Assembly (NCBI GenBank): GCA_029974035.1
Contig: JARKQG010000031.1
Span: forward strand, 1-28,407
Direction of reading: 5' to 3'
Source: Eubacteriales bacterium
GTDB lineage: Bacteria; Bacillota_A; Clostridia; Christensenellales; Aristaeellaceae
DNA length: 28,407 nt
Numbering within the stretch: position 1 is the stretch's first letter; each line of letters begins with the position of its first letter. The translations under genes were made by a program, and so were the position numbers. Under the pieces are notes generated by a model that was not told the DNA's origin, did not search any database, and saw nothing but the letters and a program-made list of their open reading frames with translations. Shown here one piece after another: positions 15,174-23,601 of the stretch.

Positions 15174-15191
15174 CGACAAAGGGTGAACAGC

Positions 15192-18100
15192 ATGGGGCAG
15201 CAAAGGCGAGCGGGCCTCGAGGGCCAGGTGGATCGACAGCAACGGTTTGAATTGTACGACGCGCGTTTTGAACATGATGCCTGCGGCATTGGCGCCGTGG
15301 TGAACATCCATGGCATCAAGACCCACGATACCGTGGACAACGCGCTGAAGATTGTGGAACGGCTTTCCCACCGCGCCGGCCGGGACGCGGACGGCGACAC
15401 CGGCGACGGCGTCGGCATATTGCTCCAGATTCCCCACGACCTGTTTTGCGCGGAGCGGCTTGGCTTTGAGCTGGGCGAGGCGCGCGATTACGGCGTGGGG
15501 ATGATTTTTTTTCCGCCGGACGGCGTGAAGCGCGGCCAGATGATGCGGCTGATGGAGGTCATCATCGAAAAGGAAGGCATGGCCTTCCTGGGCTGGCGCA
15601 GGGTGCCCGTCCGGGAGGAGGTGCTGGGCCGCAGGGCGCGGGAGCGCATGCCCGCCATCTGGCAGTGCTTTGTGAAGCGCCCGCCCAGGGTGGACCGGGG
15701 TCTTCCCTTTGACCGGAAGCTCTACGTGGCCCGACGGGTGTTTGAGCAGTCCTCCAGCGGCGCCTACTTCTGCTCCTTTTCCAGCCGCACCATCGTCTAC
15801 AAGGGCATGATGCTGGTGGACCAGCTGCGCACCTTCTACCCCGATCTCGAAAGCCCGCTTTCAAAGTCCGCCCTGGCCACGGTGCACTCCCGCTTCTCCA
15901 CCAACACCAACCCCAGCTGGGAGCGGGCACACCCCAACCGGCTGATCCTGCACAACGGCGAGATCAACACCATCCGCGGCAACGTGGACCGCATGATCGC
16001 CCGCGAAGAAACCGTGGACTGCGACCTTCTGGCCGCCGACCGGGACAAGATCATGCCCATCGTGGACCAGTCCGGCTCCGACTCCGCGATGCTGGACAAT
16101 ACCCTGGAGTTTCTGATGATGTACGGCATGGATCTGCCCAAGGCCGTCATGATCACGGTGCCGGAGCCCTGGCAGAACAACGGCGAGCTCTCCCGCGAGC
16201 GGCGGGACCTGTACCGCTACTACGCCACCATGATGGAGCCCTGGGACGGCCCGGCAGCGCTGGTCTTCTCCGACGGCGACATCGTGGGCGCGTCGCTGGA
16301 CCGCAACGGTCTCAGGCCCTCCCGCTACCTTTTGACCGCGGACGACCATCTGATCCTCGCCTCCGAGGTGGGGGTGCTGGACATCGAGCCGGAAAACGTG
16401 GTGCGCAAGGAGCGCTTGAAGCCCGGCGCGCTTTTGGTGGTGGACACCGTGCGGGGCCGCGTCTACGAGGACGCCGACCTCAAGGAGGACTACGCCCGCC
16501 GCCAGCCCTACGGCGAGTGGCTCTACCAGAACCTGATCGAAATGAAGGACCTGCCGCTGCCCAACGAGCGCGTGCCCTCCTCCCGGAAGGACGAGCGCGC
16601 CCGGCTCTACCGGTTTTTCGACTATACCTGGGAGGACATGCGCGAGGTCATCATGCCCATGGCCCTCTCCGGCGGCGAGCCCACGGCCTCCATGGGCACG
16701 GATACGCCGCTGGCGGTATTGTCCAGCGCGCATCCGCTTTTGTTCCAGTACTTCAAACAGCTCTTCGCCCAGGTGACCAACCCGCCCATCGACGCCATCC
16801 GCGAGGCGCTGGTGACGGACACCGCCGTCTACGTGGGGCCGGACGGAAACCTGCTGGTGGAAGCGCCGGAAAACTGCGCGGTGCTCAAAATTGACAACCC
16901 CATCCTCACCGCCGCCGAGCTGATGCGCATCCGCGGCATGAAAAAGCCCCGCCTGAAGGTGGAAACGATCTCCATACTGTGCTATAAGAACACGCCCATC
17001 GGCCGCGCGGTGGAGCAGATGCTGCTCTCCTGCGACCGCGCCGCGGCCCGGGGCGCCAGCGTGCTGGTGCTCTCCGACCGGGGGGTGGACGAAAACCACG
17101 TGGCCATTCCGTCGCTCCTGGCCACGTCGGCCCTCGAACAGCACCTGGTGCGCACCAAGAAGCGCACCCAGGTGTCGGTGATCCTGGAGACGGCCGAGCC
17201 CCGCAGCGTCCACCACTTCGCGCTTCTGCTGGGCTACGGCGCCCGGGCGGTGTGCCCCTACCTGGCCCACGAGTGCATCAAGGAGATGATCGACGAGGGC
17301 CTGATGGACAAGGACGTGTCCGCCGCCATCGCCGACTACAACCGGGCCGTGACCGGCGGCATCGTAAAGATCGCCTCCAAGATGGGCATCTCCACCATCC
17401 AGTCCTACCAGAGCGCCCAGATCTTCGAGGCCCTGGGCCTGGCCCGGGACGTGATCGACCGCTACTTTACCAACACCGTCAGCCGCGTGGGCGGCGTCGG
17501 GCTCACCGAGATCACCGAGGACGTGGAATACCGCCACAACCGGGCCTTTGACCCCATGGGCCTCGCCATGGACACCACCCCCGAATCCACCGGCGACCAC
17601 CGCCTGCGCAGCGGCGAGCGCAAGGAGGACCACCTCTACGACCCCGAAACCATCTGCGCGCTGCAAAGGGCCGTGCGCGCCGGCAGCTACGAGCTGTTCA
17701 AGGAATACTCCCGCATGGTGGACGACGAGGGCCGCCCCCACACGCTGCGCGGGCTGACGGAATTCGTGCTCGACCCCGACGGCGGCGTGCCCTTGGACGA
17801 GGTGGAGCCGGTCTCCGAAATCGTCAGGCGCTTCAAGACCGGCGCCATGAGCTACGGCTCCATTTCCCAGGAGGCCCACGAGTGCCTGGCCATCGCCATG
17901 AACCATTTGGGCGGCCGCTCCAATTCCGGCGAGGGCGGCGAGGACCCGGAGCGCTTCGGCACCGACCGGGTGTCCCGCATCAAGCAGGTGGCCTCCGGCC
18001 GCTTCGGCGTCACCAGCGGCTACCTGATGAGCGCCGACGAGATCCAGATCAAGATGGCCCAGGGCGCCAAGCCCGGCGAGGGCGGCCACCTGCCCGGCAA

Positions 18101-19673
18101 GAAGGTGTACCCCTGGATCGCCAGGACGCGCCACTCCACCCCCGGCGTCAGCCTGATCTCGCCGCCGCCCCACCACGACATCTACTCCATTGAGGACCTG
18201 GCGCAGCTGATCTACGACCTGAAAAACGCCAACCGCAGGGCCCGCATCACCGTGAAGCTGGTCAGCGAGGCGGGGGTGGGCACCATCGCCTCCGGCGTGG
18301 CCAAGGCCGGCGCCCAGGTGGTGCTGATCTCCGGCTACGACGGCGGCACCGGCGCGGCGCCCCGCACCTCCATCCATGACGCGGGCCTGCCCTGGGAGCT
18401 GGGCGTGGCGGAAACCCACCAGACGCTGATGCGCAACGGCCTTCGCAGCCACGTGCGCATCGAGACCGACGGCAAGCTGATGAGCGGCCGGGACGTGGCC
18501 ATCGCCTGCATGCTGGGGGCGGAAGAATTCGGCTTTGCCACGGCGCCGCTGGTGTGCATCGGCTGCGTGATGATGCGGGTGTGCAACCTGGACACCTGCC
18601 CCATGGGCGTGGCCACCCAGAACCCGGAGCTGCGCAAGCGCTTCTGCGGAAAGCCCGAGTACGTGGAAAACTTCATGCGCTTCGTGGCCCAGGAGATGCG
18701 CGAAGTGATGGCCAAGGTCGGCGTGCGCACCGTGGACGAACTGGTGGGCCGGACGGACCTCATCCGCATGCGCAAAAACCGCCCCGCGGGCCGCGCCATG
18801 AAGGTGGACCTGTCCGCCATCCTCACAAACCCCTACGGCGGGCCCACCCACTTTGAGCCCAAGGACACCTTTGACTTCCACCTGAAGGATACGCTGGACG
18901 AAAAGGCGCTGCTGGCCAAACTGGGCCCGGCGCTGGAAAAGGGCAAAAAATCCACCATGCGCCTGACGGTTTCCAGCACCAACCGCGCCGTGGGCACCAT
19001 TTTCGGGTCGGAGATCACCCGGTTCCACGGCAGCACCCTGGCGGACGACACCTTCACCATCCACTGCACGGGCGGCGGCGGCCAGTCCTTCGGCGCGTTC
19101 GCGCCCAAGGGCCTGACGCTCATACTGGAGGGTGATTCCAACGACTCCTTCGGCAAGGGGCTGTCCGGCGGCCGCCTGGCGGTGTTTCCGCCGAAGGAGA
19201 GCCGCTTCGTGGCCTGCGAGAACATCATCGTGGGCAACGTGGCCCTCTACGGCGCCACCTCCGGCGCGGCCTTTATCGCCGGCGTGGCGGGCGAGCGGTT
19301 CTGCGTCCGCAATTCCGGTGCCACCGCCGTGGTCGAGGGCGTGGGCGACCACGGCTGCGAGTACATGACCGGCGGCACCGCGGTGATCCTGGGCGAAACG
19401 GGCCGCAACTTCGCGGCGGGCATGTGCGGCGGCATCGCCTACGTGCTGGACGAAAAGCACACCCTCTACCGCCGCCTGAACCGGGCGATGGTGCTGATGG
19501 AGAGCGTCGCCGACCCCGAGGATCAGCGCACCCTGAAGGGCCTCGTTAAAGCCCACGTCGAAATGACCGGCTCCGTCCGGGGCCGCGAGGTGCTGGAGCA
19601 CTTCGAGGAGATGCTGCCCTCGTTCAAGAAGATCATCCCGGTAGAGTATAAGCGCGTGCTGGAAAGGCGGTGA
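15192..19673 (+). CDS. gltB: Glutamate synthase large (alpha) subunit
   Basis: 1493 aa from ATG 15192 (MGQQRRAGLEG, preceded by AAAGGGTG). The in-frame ATG at 15114 has no ribosome site and lies in the hairpin leader. GltB transfers the amide nitrogen of glutamine to 2-oxoglutarate. Domain order: a 30-residue propeptide; the class II glutaminase domain beginning at catalytic Cys 31 (DACGIGAVVN); a central domain; the FMN-barrel synthase domain with GGRSNSGEGGEDPERFG (about 906) and GGTGAAPRTSIHDAGLPWELG (about 1050); the 3Fe-4S ligands Cys 1125, 1131 and 1136 (GCVMMRVCNLDTCPMGVATQ); and a C-terminal GXGXG helix (GGGGQSFGAFAPKG onward, about 1293). The length is normal and no lesions are seen. 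The stop is 5 bp before the gltD ATG, so it is one operon with gltD. Confidence 0.97.
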   Translation: MGQQRRAGLEGQVDRQQRFELYDARFEHDACGIGAVVNIHGIKTHDTVDNALKIVERLSHRAGRDADGDTGDGVGILLQIPHDLFCAERLGFELGEARDYGVGMIFFPPDGVKRGQMMRLMEVIIEKEGMAFLGWRRVPVREEVLGRRARERMPAIWQCFVKRPPRVDRGLPFDRKLYVARRVFEQSSSGAYFCSFSSRTIVYKGMMLVDQLRTFYPDLESPLSKSALATVHSRFSTNTNPSWERAHPNRLILHNGEINTIRGNVDRMIAREETVDCDLLAADRDKIMPIVDQSGSDSAMLDNTLEFLMMYGMDLPKAVMITVPEPWQNNGELSRERRDLYRYYATMMEPWDGPAALVFSDGDIVGASLDRNGLRPSRYLLTADDHLILASEVGVLDIEPENVVRKERLKPGALLVVDTVRGRVYEDADLKEDYARRQPYGEWLYQNLIEMKDLPLPNERVPSSRKDERARLYRFFDYTWEDMREVIMPMALSGGEPTASMGTDTPLAVLSSAHPLLFQYFKQLFAQVTNPPIDAIREALVTDTAVYVGPDGNLLVEAPENCAVLKIDNPILTAAELMRIRGMKKPRLKVETISILCYKNTPIGRAVEQMLLSCDRAAARGASVLVLSDRGVDENHVAIPSLLATSALEQHLVRTKKRTQVSVILETAEPRSVHHFALLLGYGARAVCPYLAHECIKEMIDEGLMDKDVSAAIADYNRAVTGGIVKIASKMGISTIQSYQSAQIFEALGLARDVIDRYFTNTVSRVGGVGLTEITEDVEYRHNRAFDPMGLAMDTTPESTGDHRLRSGERKEDHLYDPETICALQRAVRAGSYELFKEYSRMVDDEGRPHTLRGLTEFVLDPDGGVPLDEVEPVSEIVRRFKTGAMSYGSISQEAHECLAIAMNHLGGRSNSGEGGEDPERFGTDRVSRIKQVASGRFGVTSGYLMSADEIQIKMAQGAKPGEGGHLPGKKVYPWIARTRHSTPGVSLISPPPHHDIYSIEDLAQLIYDLKNANRRARITVKLVSEAGVGTIASGVAKAGAQVVLISGYDGGTGAAPRTSIHDAGLPWELGVAETHQTLMRNGLRSHVRIETDGKLMSGRDVAIACMLGAEEFGFATAPLVCIGCVMMRVCNLDTCPMGVATQNPELRKRFCGKPEYVENFMRFVAQEMREVMAKVGVRTVDELVGRTDLIRMRKNRPAGRAMKVDLSAILTNPYGGPTHFEPKDTFDFHLKDTLDEKALLAKLGPALEKGKKSTMRLTVSSTNRAVGTIFGSEITRFHGSTLADDTFTIHCTGGGGQSFGAFAPKGLTLILEGDSNDSFGKGLSGGRLAVFPPKESRFVACENIIVGNVALYGATSGAAFIAGVAGERFCVRNSGATAVVEGVGDHGCEYMTGGTAVILGETGRNFAAGMCGGIAYVLDEKHTLYRRLNRAMVLMESVADPEDQRTLKGLVKAHVEMTGSVRGREVLEHFEEMLPSFKKIIPVEYKRVLERR

Positions 19674-19678
19674 GGCAG

Positions 19679-21148
19679 ATGGGAAAGCCGACCGGATTCA
19701 TGGAGTTTGAACGGGAGAACAATTTGGCCCTCTCCCCCGAGGAGCGCATCCGGAATTTTGACGAGTTCCACCCGCCGATGTCGCTGACGGAACGGCGCAC
19801 CCAGGCCGCCCGCTGCATGGACTGCGGCGTGCCCTTCTGCCAGAGCGGCATGATGCTGGGCGGCATGGTCACCGGCTGCCCGCTTCACAATTTGATCCCC
19901 GAGTGGAACGACATGGTGTACCGCAGCAGCATGCCCTACGCGCTGTCGAGGCTTCTCAAGACCAACAACTTTCCGGAGTTCACCGGCCGCGTGTGCCCCG
20001 CCCCCTGCGAAGCGGCCTGTACCTGCGCCCTCAACGGCGATGCGGTTTCCATCCGCGAAAATGAGCTGGCCATCATCGAGTACGCCTTCGGAAACGGCCT
20101 CGTCCAGCCCCGCACGCCCTCGGTGCGCACCGGCAAAAAGGTGGCGGTGGTCGGCTCCGGGCCTTCGGGCCTGGCGGCCGCGGACGCCCTCAACCGGCGC
20201 GGCCACTCTGTCACCGTGTACGAGCGGGAGGACCGCGCGGGCGGCCTTCTGATGTACGGCATCCCCAACATGAAGCTGGACAAGGAGATCGTAAGGCGCC
20301 GGACCGAACTGATGGCCCGGGAGGGCGTGACCTTTGTGACCGGCGCGGACGTGGGGGGCGCGGTGGAGGCGAAAGCGCTGCTGGCGGAAAACGACGCGGT
20401 GGTCCTTTGCTGCGGCGCGGCAAACCCCCGGGACCTGGCCGTCCCCGGCCGGGACGCCGACGGCGTCCACTTCGCGGTGGACTTCCTCAAGGCCACCACA
20501 AAGAGCCTTCTCAATTCCAACCTGACCGACGGCGCCTTCATCTCCGCCAGGGACCGCCACGTGGTGGTGGTGGGCGGCGGCGATACCGGCAACGACTGCG
20601 TGGGCACCTCCATCCGCCACGGCGCGAAAAGCGTCACCCAGATCGAAATGATGCCCTGCCCGCCGGCGGCGCGGCTCCCCGGCAACCCCTGGCCCGAGTG
20701 GCCGCGGGTTTTGAAGGTGGACTACGGCCAGCAGGAGGCCATCGCCTGCTTTGGCAATGACCCCCGCGTGTACGAAACCACCGTCAAGGAGATTTTGAAA
20801 AATGAGGCGGGCGCGGTGCGCGCCGTCCGGCTGGTGCAGCTCAGGCGGGACGACAAGGGCCGCTTTACCGAGGTGCCCGGCACCGAGCGCGAAATCCCCT
20901 GCGATCTTTTGCTGATCGCCGCGGGCTTTCTGGGCAGCCAGCCCTACGTGGCGGAGGCCTTCGGCGCGCGCCTGACGCCCCGCACCAACGTGGAAACCGC
21001 CCCCGGCGGATACCAAACCGGCGTGGAGAAGCTCTTTGCCGCGGGCGACATGCGCCGGGGCCAGTCGCTGGTGGTGTGGGCCATCGCGGAAGGGCGCGGC
21101 GCCGCCCGGGAAGTGGACGAATTCCTGATGGGCTATTCCAACCTGTAA
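19679..21148 (+). CDS. gltD: Glutamate synthase small (beta) subunit, NADPH-dependent
   Basis: 489 aa from ATG 19679 (MGKPTGFMEFERENN), with GGTGAGG just upstream. A GTG at 19670 overlapping the gltB stop is a less likely start. It supplies electrons from NAD(P)H through FAD and 4Fe-4S clusters to GltB. Cluster cysteines are in CMDCGVPFC (46, 49, 54), GCPLHN (67) and CPAPCEAAC (106, 110, 114). The FAD motif GSGPSGLAAADALNRRG is at 159-175, and the NAD(P)H motif VVVVGGGDTGNDCVG is at 295-309. The C-terminal AAGDMRRGQSLVVWAIAEGR completes the FAD site. All expected residues are present, and co-transcription with gltB is clear. Confidence 0.96.
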   Translation: MGKPTGFMEFERENNLALSPEERIRNFDEFHPPMSLTERRTQAARCMDCGVPFCQSGMMLGGMVTGCPLHNLIPEWNDMVYRSSMPYALSRLLKTNNFPEFTGRVCPAPCEAACTCALNGDAVSIRENELAIIEYAFGNGLVQPRTPSVRTGKKVAVVGSGPSGLAAADALNRRGHSVTVYEREDRAGGLLMYGIPNMKLDKEIVRRRTELMAREGVTFVTGADVGGAVEAKALLAENDAVVLCCGAANPRDLAVPGRDADGVHFAVDFLKATTKSLLNSNLTDGAFISARDRHVVVVGGGDTGNDCVGTSIRHGAKSVTQIEMMPCPPAARLPGNPWPEWPRVLKVDYGQQEAIACFGNDPRVYETTVKEILKNEAGAVRAVRLVQLRRDDKGRFTEVPGTEREIPCDLLLIAAGFLGSQPYVAEAFGARLTPRTNVETAPGGYQTGVEKLFAAGDMRRGQSLVVWAIAEGRGAAREVDEFLMGYSNL

Positions 21149-21169
21149 ACGGATATTTTTGCGCCAAAG

Positions 21170-21201
21170 GGCCGCCCCGAAGCGTTTGCTTCGGGGCGGC
21201 C
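21170..21201 (+). terminator. Stable hairpin after gltD (likely terminator without T-tract)
   Basis: A 13-bp perfect stem GGCCGCCCCGAAG (21170-21182) / CTTCGGGGCGGCC (21189-21201) with a 6-nt loop, 21 bp beyond the gltD stop. No T-run follows, so it could act as a Rho-assisted terminator or a 3'-end protector. Confidence 0.55.
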
Positions 21202-21236
21202 TCAGACCATCCACAAAGTCCCCGTTATGCTTTAAT

Positions 21237-21265
21237 CGTTCCCGGCGGCGTGCACGCCGGGAACG
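21237..21265. repeat. Second hairpin in the gltD-adh convergent gap
   Basis: A perfect 11-bp inverted repeat CGTTCCCGGCG (21237-21247) / CGCCGGGAACG (21255-21265) with a 7-nt loop. It lies between the gltD and alcohol dehydrogenase 3' ends and has no T-tract. The rest of 21149-21383 contains no gene. Confidence 0.6.
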
Positions 21266-21333
21266 GATAGCACCATCAGTGCGCTGCCCGGAAATTCCGG
21301 AGAATTTCAGGCGCACGCAGGCCCTTTCCCATC

Positions 21334-21365
21334 GCATCGAAAAAACCGCAGGGTTTTTTTGATGC
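21334..21365 (-). terminator. Probable terminator of the minus-strand alcohol dehydrogenase gene
   Basis: GCATCGAAAAAACC (21334-21347) pairs with GGTTTTTTTGATGC (21352-21365) with one G-U pair. On the minus strand the hairpin lies about 20 bp after the stop and its distal arm contains T6. The GC core is small, so efficiency is uncertain; the A/T symmetry would let it work on either strand. Confidence 0.5.
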
Positions 21366-21383
21366 CTTGAAGGACCCGGCGCC

Positions 21384-22562
21384 TTACTTCGCCAGCTTGT
21401 AGATGGCCAGCACGTCCTGCCACATCAGCTTTTTCAGCCCGCCCACGCCGTGCTCGTCGCCGTAGGCGGCGCCGGTGGCCTTCTTGGCCATCAGCTCCAG
21501 GTTCTCCTCGCCGATGCCCAGCTCGGCCAGCGTCTGCGGCAGGCCCATCCGGCGGTAGAAGCGGCGCAGCCGGTCGATGCCCTCCAAAATCAGCGCCTCC
21601 GGATCGCGGAAGTCGCCGCCCACGCCCATCACGTTGACCGCAAACTGCACGAACATCTCCGGATTCTCCCGATGGACGTAGGTCATCCAGGCGGGGGTCA
21701 ACACCGCCAGTCCCGCGCCGTGGGCCACGTCGTAGATGGCGGAAAGCTCGTGCTCCATGTCGTGGCAGCCCCAGTCCTGCGCGCGGCCCATGCCCAGAAG
21801 GTCGTTGTGGGCCACGGTGCCGCCAAAGCCCACCTGGCACCAGGCGTCGTAGTCCGCGGGGTTTTCGTACACCTTCGGCGCGTTCTTCAGGATGGTTCTG
21901 AGGGTGCCCTCGCACAGCGCGTCGGTCAGATCGGTGTGGGTGGTGTTGGTGAAGTAGCGCTCAAAGATGTGGCTCATCATATCCGACACGCCGTTGGCAA
22001 TCTGGTTTTGGGGCAGCGTGAAAAACAGCTCCGGGTTGACGAAGGACACCACCGGGCGGATCGCCAGCGAATTGCAGGCCATCTTCTGGCTGGTGGCCTC
22101 GTTGGTGATGACCGAGCCGACGGAGGCCTCGCTGCCCGCGGCGGGGATGGTCAGCACCGTGGCCACCGGCAGCGCCTTTTCCACGGGCTTTCCGGTGCCG
22201 TAAAAATCCCACACGTCGCCGTCGTACCGGACGCCGATGGCGATGGCCTTGGCCGAGTCGATGGCGCTGCCGCCGCCCACGGCCAGGATCAGCTCCACGT
22301 TCTCCCGCCGGCAGATGTTCACACCCTCGCGGACCAGGCTCAGCCGCGGGTTGGGCGCCACGCCCCCGAGCTCCACCCACTCGACGCCCGCCTCCGACAG
22401 CGACTTGACCACCCGGTCATAAAGGCCGCTGCGGACGATGCTGCCGCCGCCGTAGTGCAGCATGATCTTCTTGGCAAAGGGCCGGATGCCCTCGCCCACC
22501 TGTGTCTCCGCGCCCCTTCCAAACACCAGCCGGGTGCGGTTCCAAAAATCAAAGTTCAACAT
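21384..22562 (-). CDS. Iron/zinc-type alcohol dehydrogenase (YqhD/butanol dehydrogenase family)
   Basis: 392 aa from ATG 22562 (MLNFDFWNRTRLVFGRGAE), with GGAGG 7 bases upstream; the longer frame to 22646 crosses the promoter. It is a cytoplasmic NAD(P)H-dependent aldehyde reductase/alcohol dehydrogenase of the Fe-ADH superfamily. Nucleotide-binding motifs are GGGS (38-41) and GGGSAID (96-102). The metal ligands D194, H198, H267 and H281 align exactly with those of E. coli YqhD (SDMMSHIFERYF, CHDMEHELSAIYDVAHG). Likely substrates are short-chain aldehydes, for example in butanol formation or aldehyde detoxification. It is divergent from rex, so redox control of this gene is plausible. Confidence 0.93.
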   Translation of the reverse strand: MLNFDFWNRTRLVFGRGAETQVGEGIRPFAKKIMLHYGGGSIVRSGLYDRVVKSLSEAGVEWVELGGVAPNPRLSLVREGVNICRRENVELILAVGGGSAIDSAKAIAIGVRYDGDVWDFYGTGKPVEKALPVATVLTIPAAGSEASVGSVITNEATSQKMACNSLAIRPVVSFVNPELFFTLPQNQIANGVSDMMSHIFERYFTNTTHTDLTDALCEGTLRTILKNAPKVYENPADYDAWCQVGFGGTVAHNDLLGMGRAQDWGCHDMEHELSAIYDVAHGAGLAVLTPAWMTYVHRENPEMFVQFAVNVMGVGGDFRDPEALILEGIDRLRRFYRRMGLPQTLAELGIGEENLELMAKKATGAAYGDEHGVGGLKKLMWQDVLAIYKLAK

Positions 22563-22619
22563 GGATCTTCCTCCCCGTTTTCGCATTGCGCGCGGCGCCC
22601 GCCGCAAGCCCTTCCTTGT

Positions 22620-22648
22620 AGTATACCAGAACCCGGTCAAGGGCACAA
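22620..22648 (-). promoter_or_regulatory. Extended -10 promoter of the alcohol dehydrogenase gene
   Basis: On the minus strand, TGG-TATACT forms an extended -10 (TATACT at plus 22620-22625), 17 bp from TTGTGC (22643-22648, weak -35). It predicts a start near 22613 and a leader of about 50 nt. Confidence 0.6.
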
Positions 22649-22707
22649 GCCCCGCGCCGCGGTCTTATTAACATTTATTTATCAAACATTATCCTTAAAA
22701 TTAATAT

Positions 22708-22744
22708 CAGTTATCTTTTATCGATAACTGACTATCTATATAAT
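22708..22744 (+). promoter_or_regulatory. rex promoter region with operator-like dyad
   Basis: A perfect inverted repeat CAGTTATC (22708-22715) / GATAACTG (22723-22730) with a 7-bp spacer covers the place of the -35 box upstream of a perfect -10 TATAAT (22739-22744). It lies in an AT-rich island (about 22665-22745) that stands out from the GC-rich surroundings. The dyad is operator-like, but it does not match the usual Rex site (TTGTTAA-N4-TTAACAA), so the binding protein is open. Confidence 0.6.
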
Positions 22745-22783
22745 GAGGTCATCCTGAGGGTTATGGGAAAAAGGAGGCGGGTC

Positions 22784-23422
22784 ATGTCTACGCAGACGGT
22801 CTCGAAACAAACGCTTTCGAGGTTGCCGCAGTATCTGAGCTATCTGGAGTCCCTGCCGGACACGGTGCGGTCGATCTCCGCCACGGGCATCGCGGCGGCG
22901 CTGGGCCTGAACCAGGTGCAGGTGCGCAAGGATCTGGCGTCGGTCAGCTCGTCGGGCAAGCCCAAGGTGGGCTACATGCGGGGGGATCTGATCCGCGAGA
23001 TCAAGGCGTTTCTGGGCTACGACAACGCGGACGAAGCGGTCATCGTAGGAGCCGGCAAGCTGGGCCGGGCGCTGATGGGCTACACCGGCTTCAAGGACTA
23101 CGGCCTGAACATTCTGGCCGCCTTTGACGCCGACGAGGATGTGATCGGTGAGGACGAAAACGGCCGGCCGATCATGCCCATCGAGGTGCTCAAGGAAACC
23201 TGCCAGCGGCTGAACGTGCACATCGGCATCATCACGGTGCCGGCGGCGGCGGCCCAGGCGGTGTGCGACCAGTTGATTGACGCGGGGGTTCTGGCCATCT
23301 GGAACTTCGCGCCGGTTCGGCTGGTGGTGCCGGAGGGCATTCTGGTCCAGAACGAGAACATGGCCAGCGCGCTGGCGATCCTGTCCAACCATCTTTCGGA
23401 AAAGATAAACGGCAGGCGCTGA
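22784..23422 (+). CDS. rex: Redox-sensing transcriptional repressor Rex
   Basis: 212 aa from ATG 22784, with Shine-Dalgarno AAGGAGG at 22771-22777. Rex senses the NADH/NAD+ ratio and represses fermentation and respiration genes when NADH is low. The N-terminal winged helix (about 8-75) contains ISATGIAAALGLNQVQVRKDLASV, followed by GKPKVGYMRGDLI. The Rossmann domain starts with VIVGAGKLGRALMGY (GxGxxG at 89-94). The adenine-ribose strand AAFDADEDVIG follows, and the C-terminal swapped helix ends in ALAILSNHLSEKINGRR. All family elements are present. The location between two alcohol dehydrogenase genes fits its known targets, and autoregulation is likely given the dyad at the promoter. Confidence 0.95.
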   Translation: MSTQTVSKQTLSRLPQYLSYLESLPDTVRSISATGIAAALGLNQVQVRKDLASVSSSGKPKVGYMRGDLIREIKAFLGYDNADEAVIVGAGKLGRALMGYTGFKDYGLNILAAFDADEDVIGEDENGRPIMPIEVLKETCQRLNVHIGIITVPAAAAQAVCDQLIDAGVLAIWNFAPVRLVVPEGILVQNENMASALAILSNHLSEKINGRR

Positions 23423-23601
23423 TCCCGCGCTGAAAATCACACCCCCGCGCGGCGCGGCGGAGCCCAAAAACCGTCACGCCAGCGTTGCTGTACCCACTTT
23501 CCGCCCTTTTCATCAGGATACCCCGTTTGCGCCCCGGCGAAACGCTCCGTAATCGAAAGACGCGAACCCGGACAGACTCATTGTATAAAGGAGTGACCCG
23601 G

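Noticed and set aside
15861..19601. 1246-codon open frame antisense to gltB
   Set aside because: High GC leaves the antisense frame free of stops; its sequence is His/Gly/Val-rich with no family match, and gltB is intact with all motifs on the other strand.
23584..23589. TATAAA as a -10 box for adhE
   Set aside because: It overlaps the adhE Shine-Dalgarno, so a transcript from it would lack a ribosome site, and no -35 is present.
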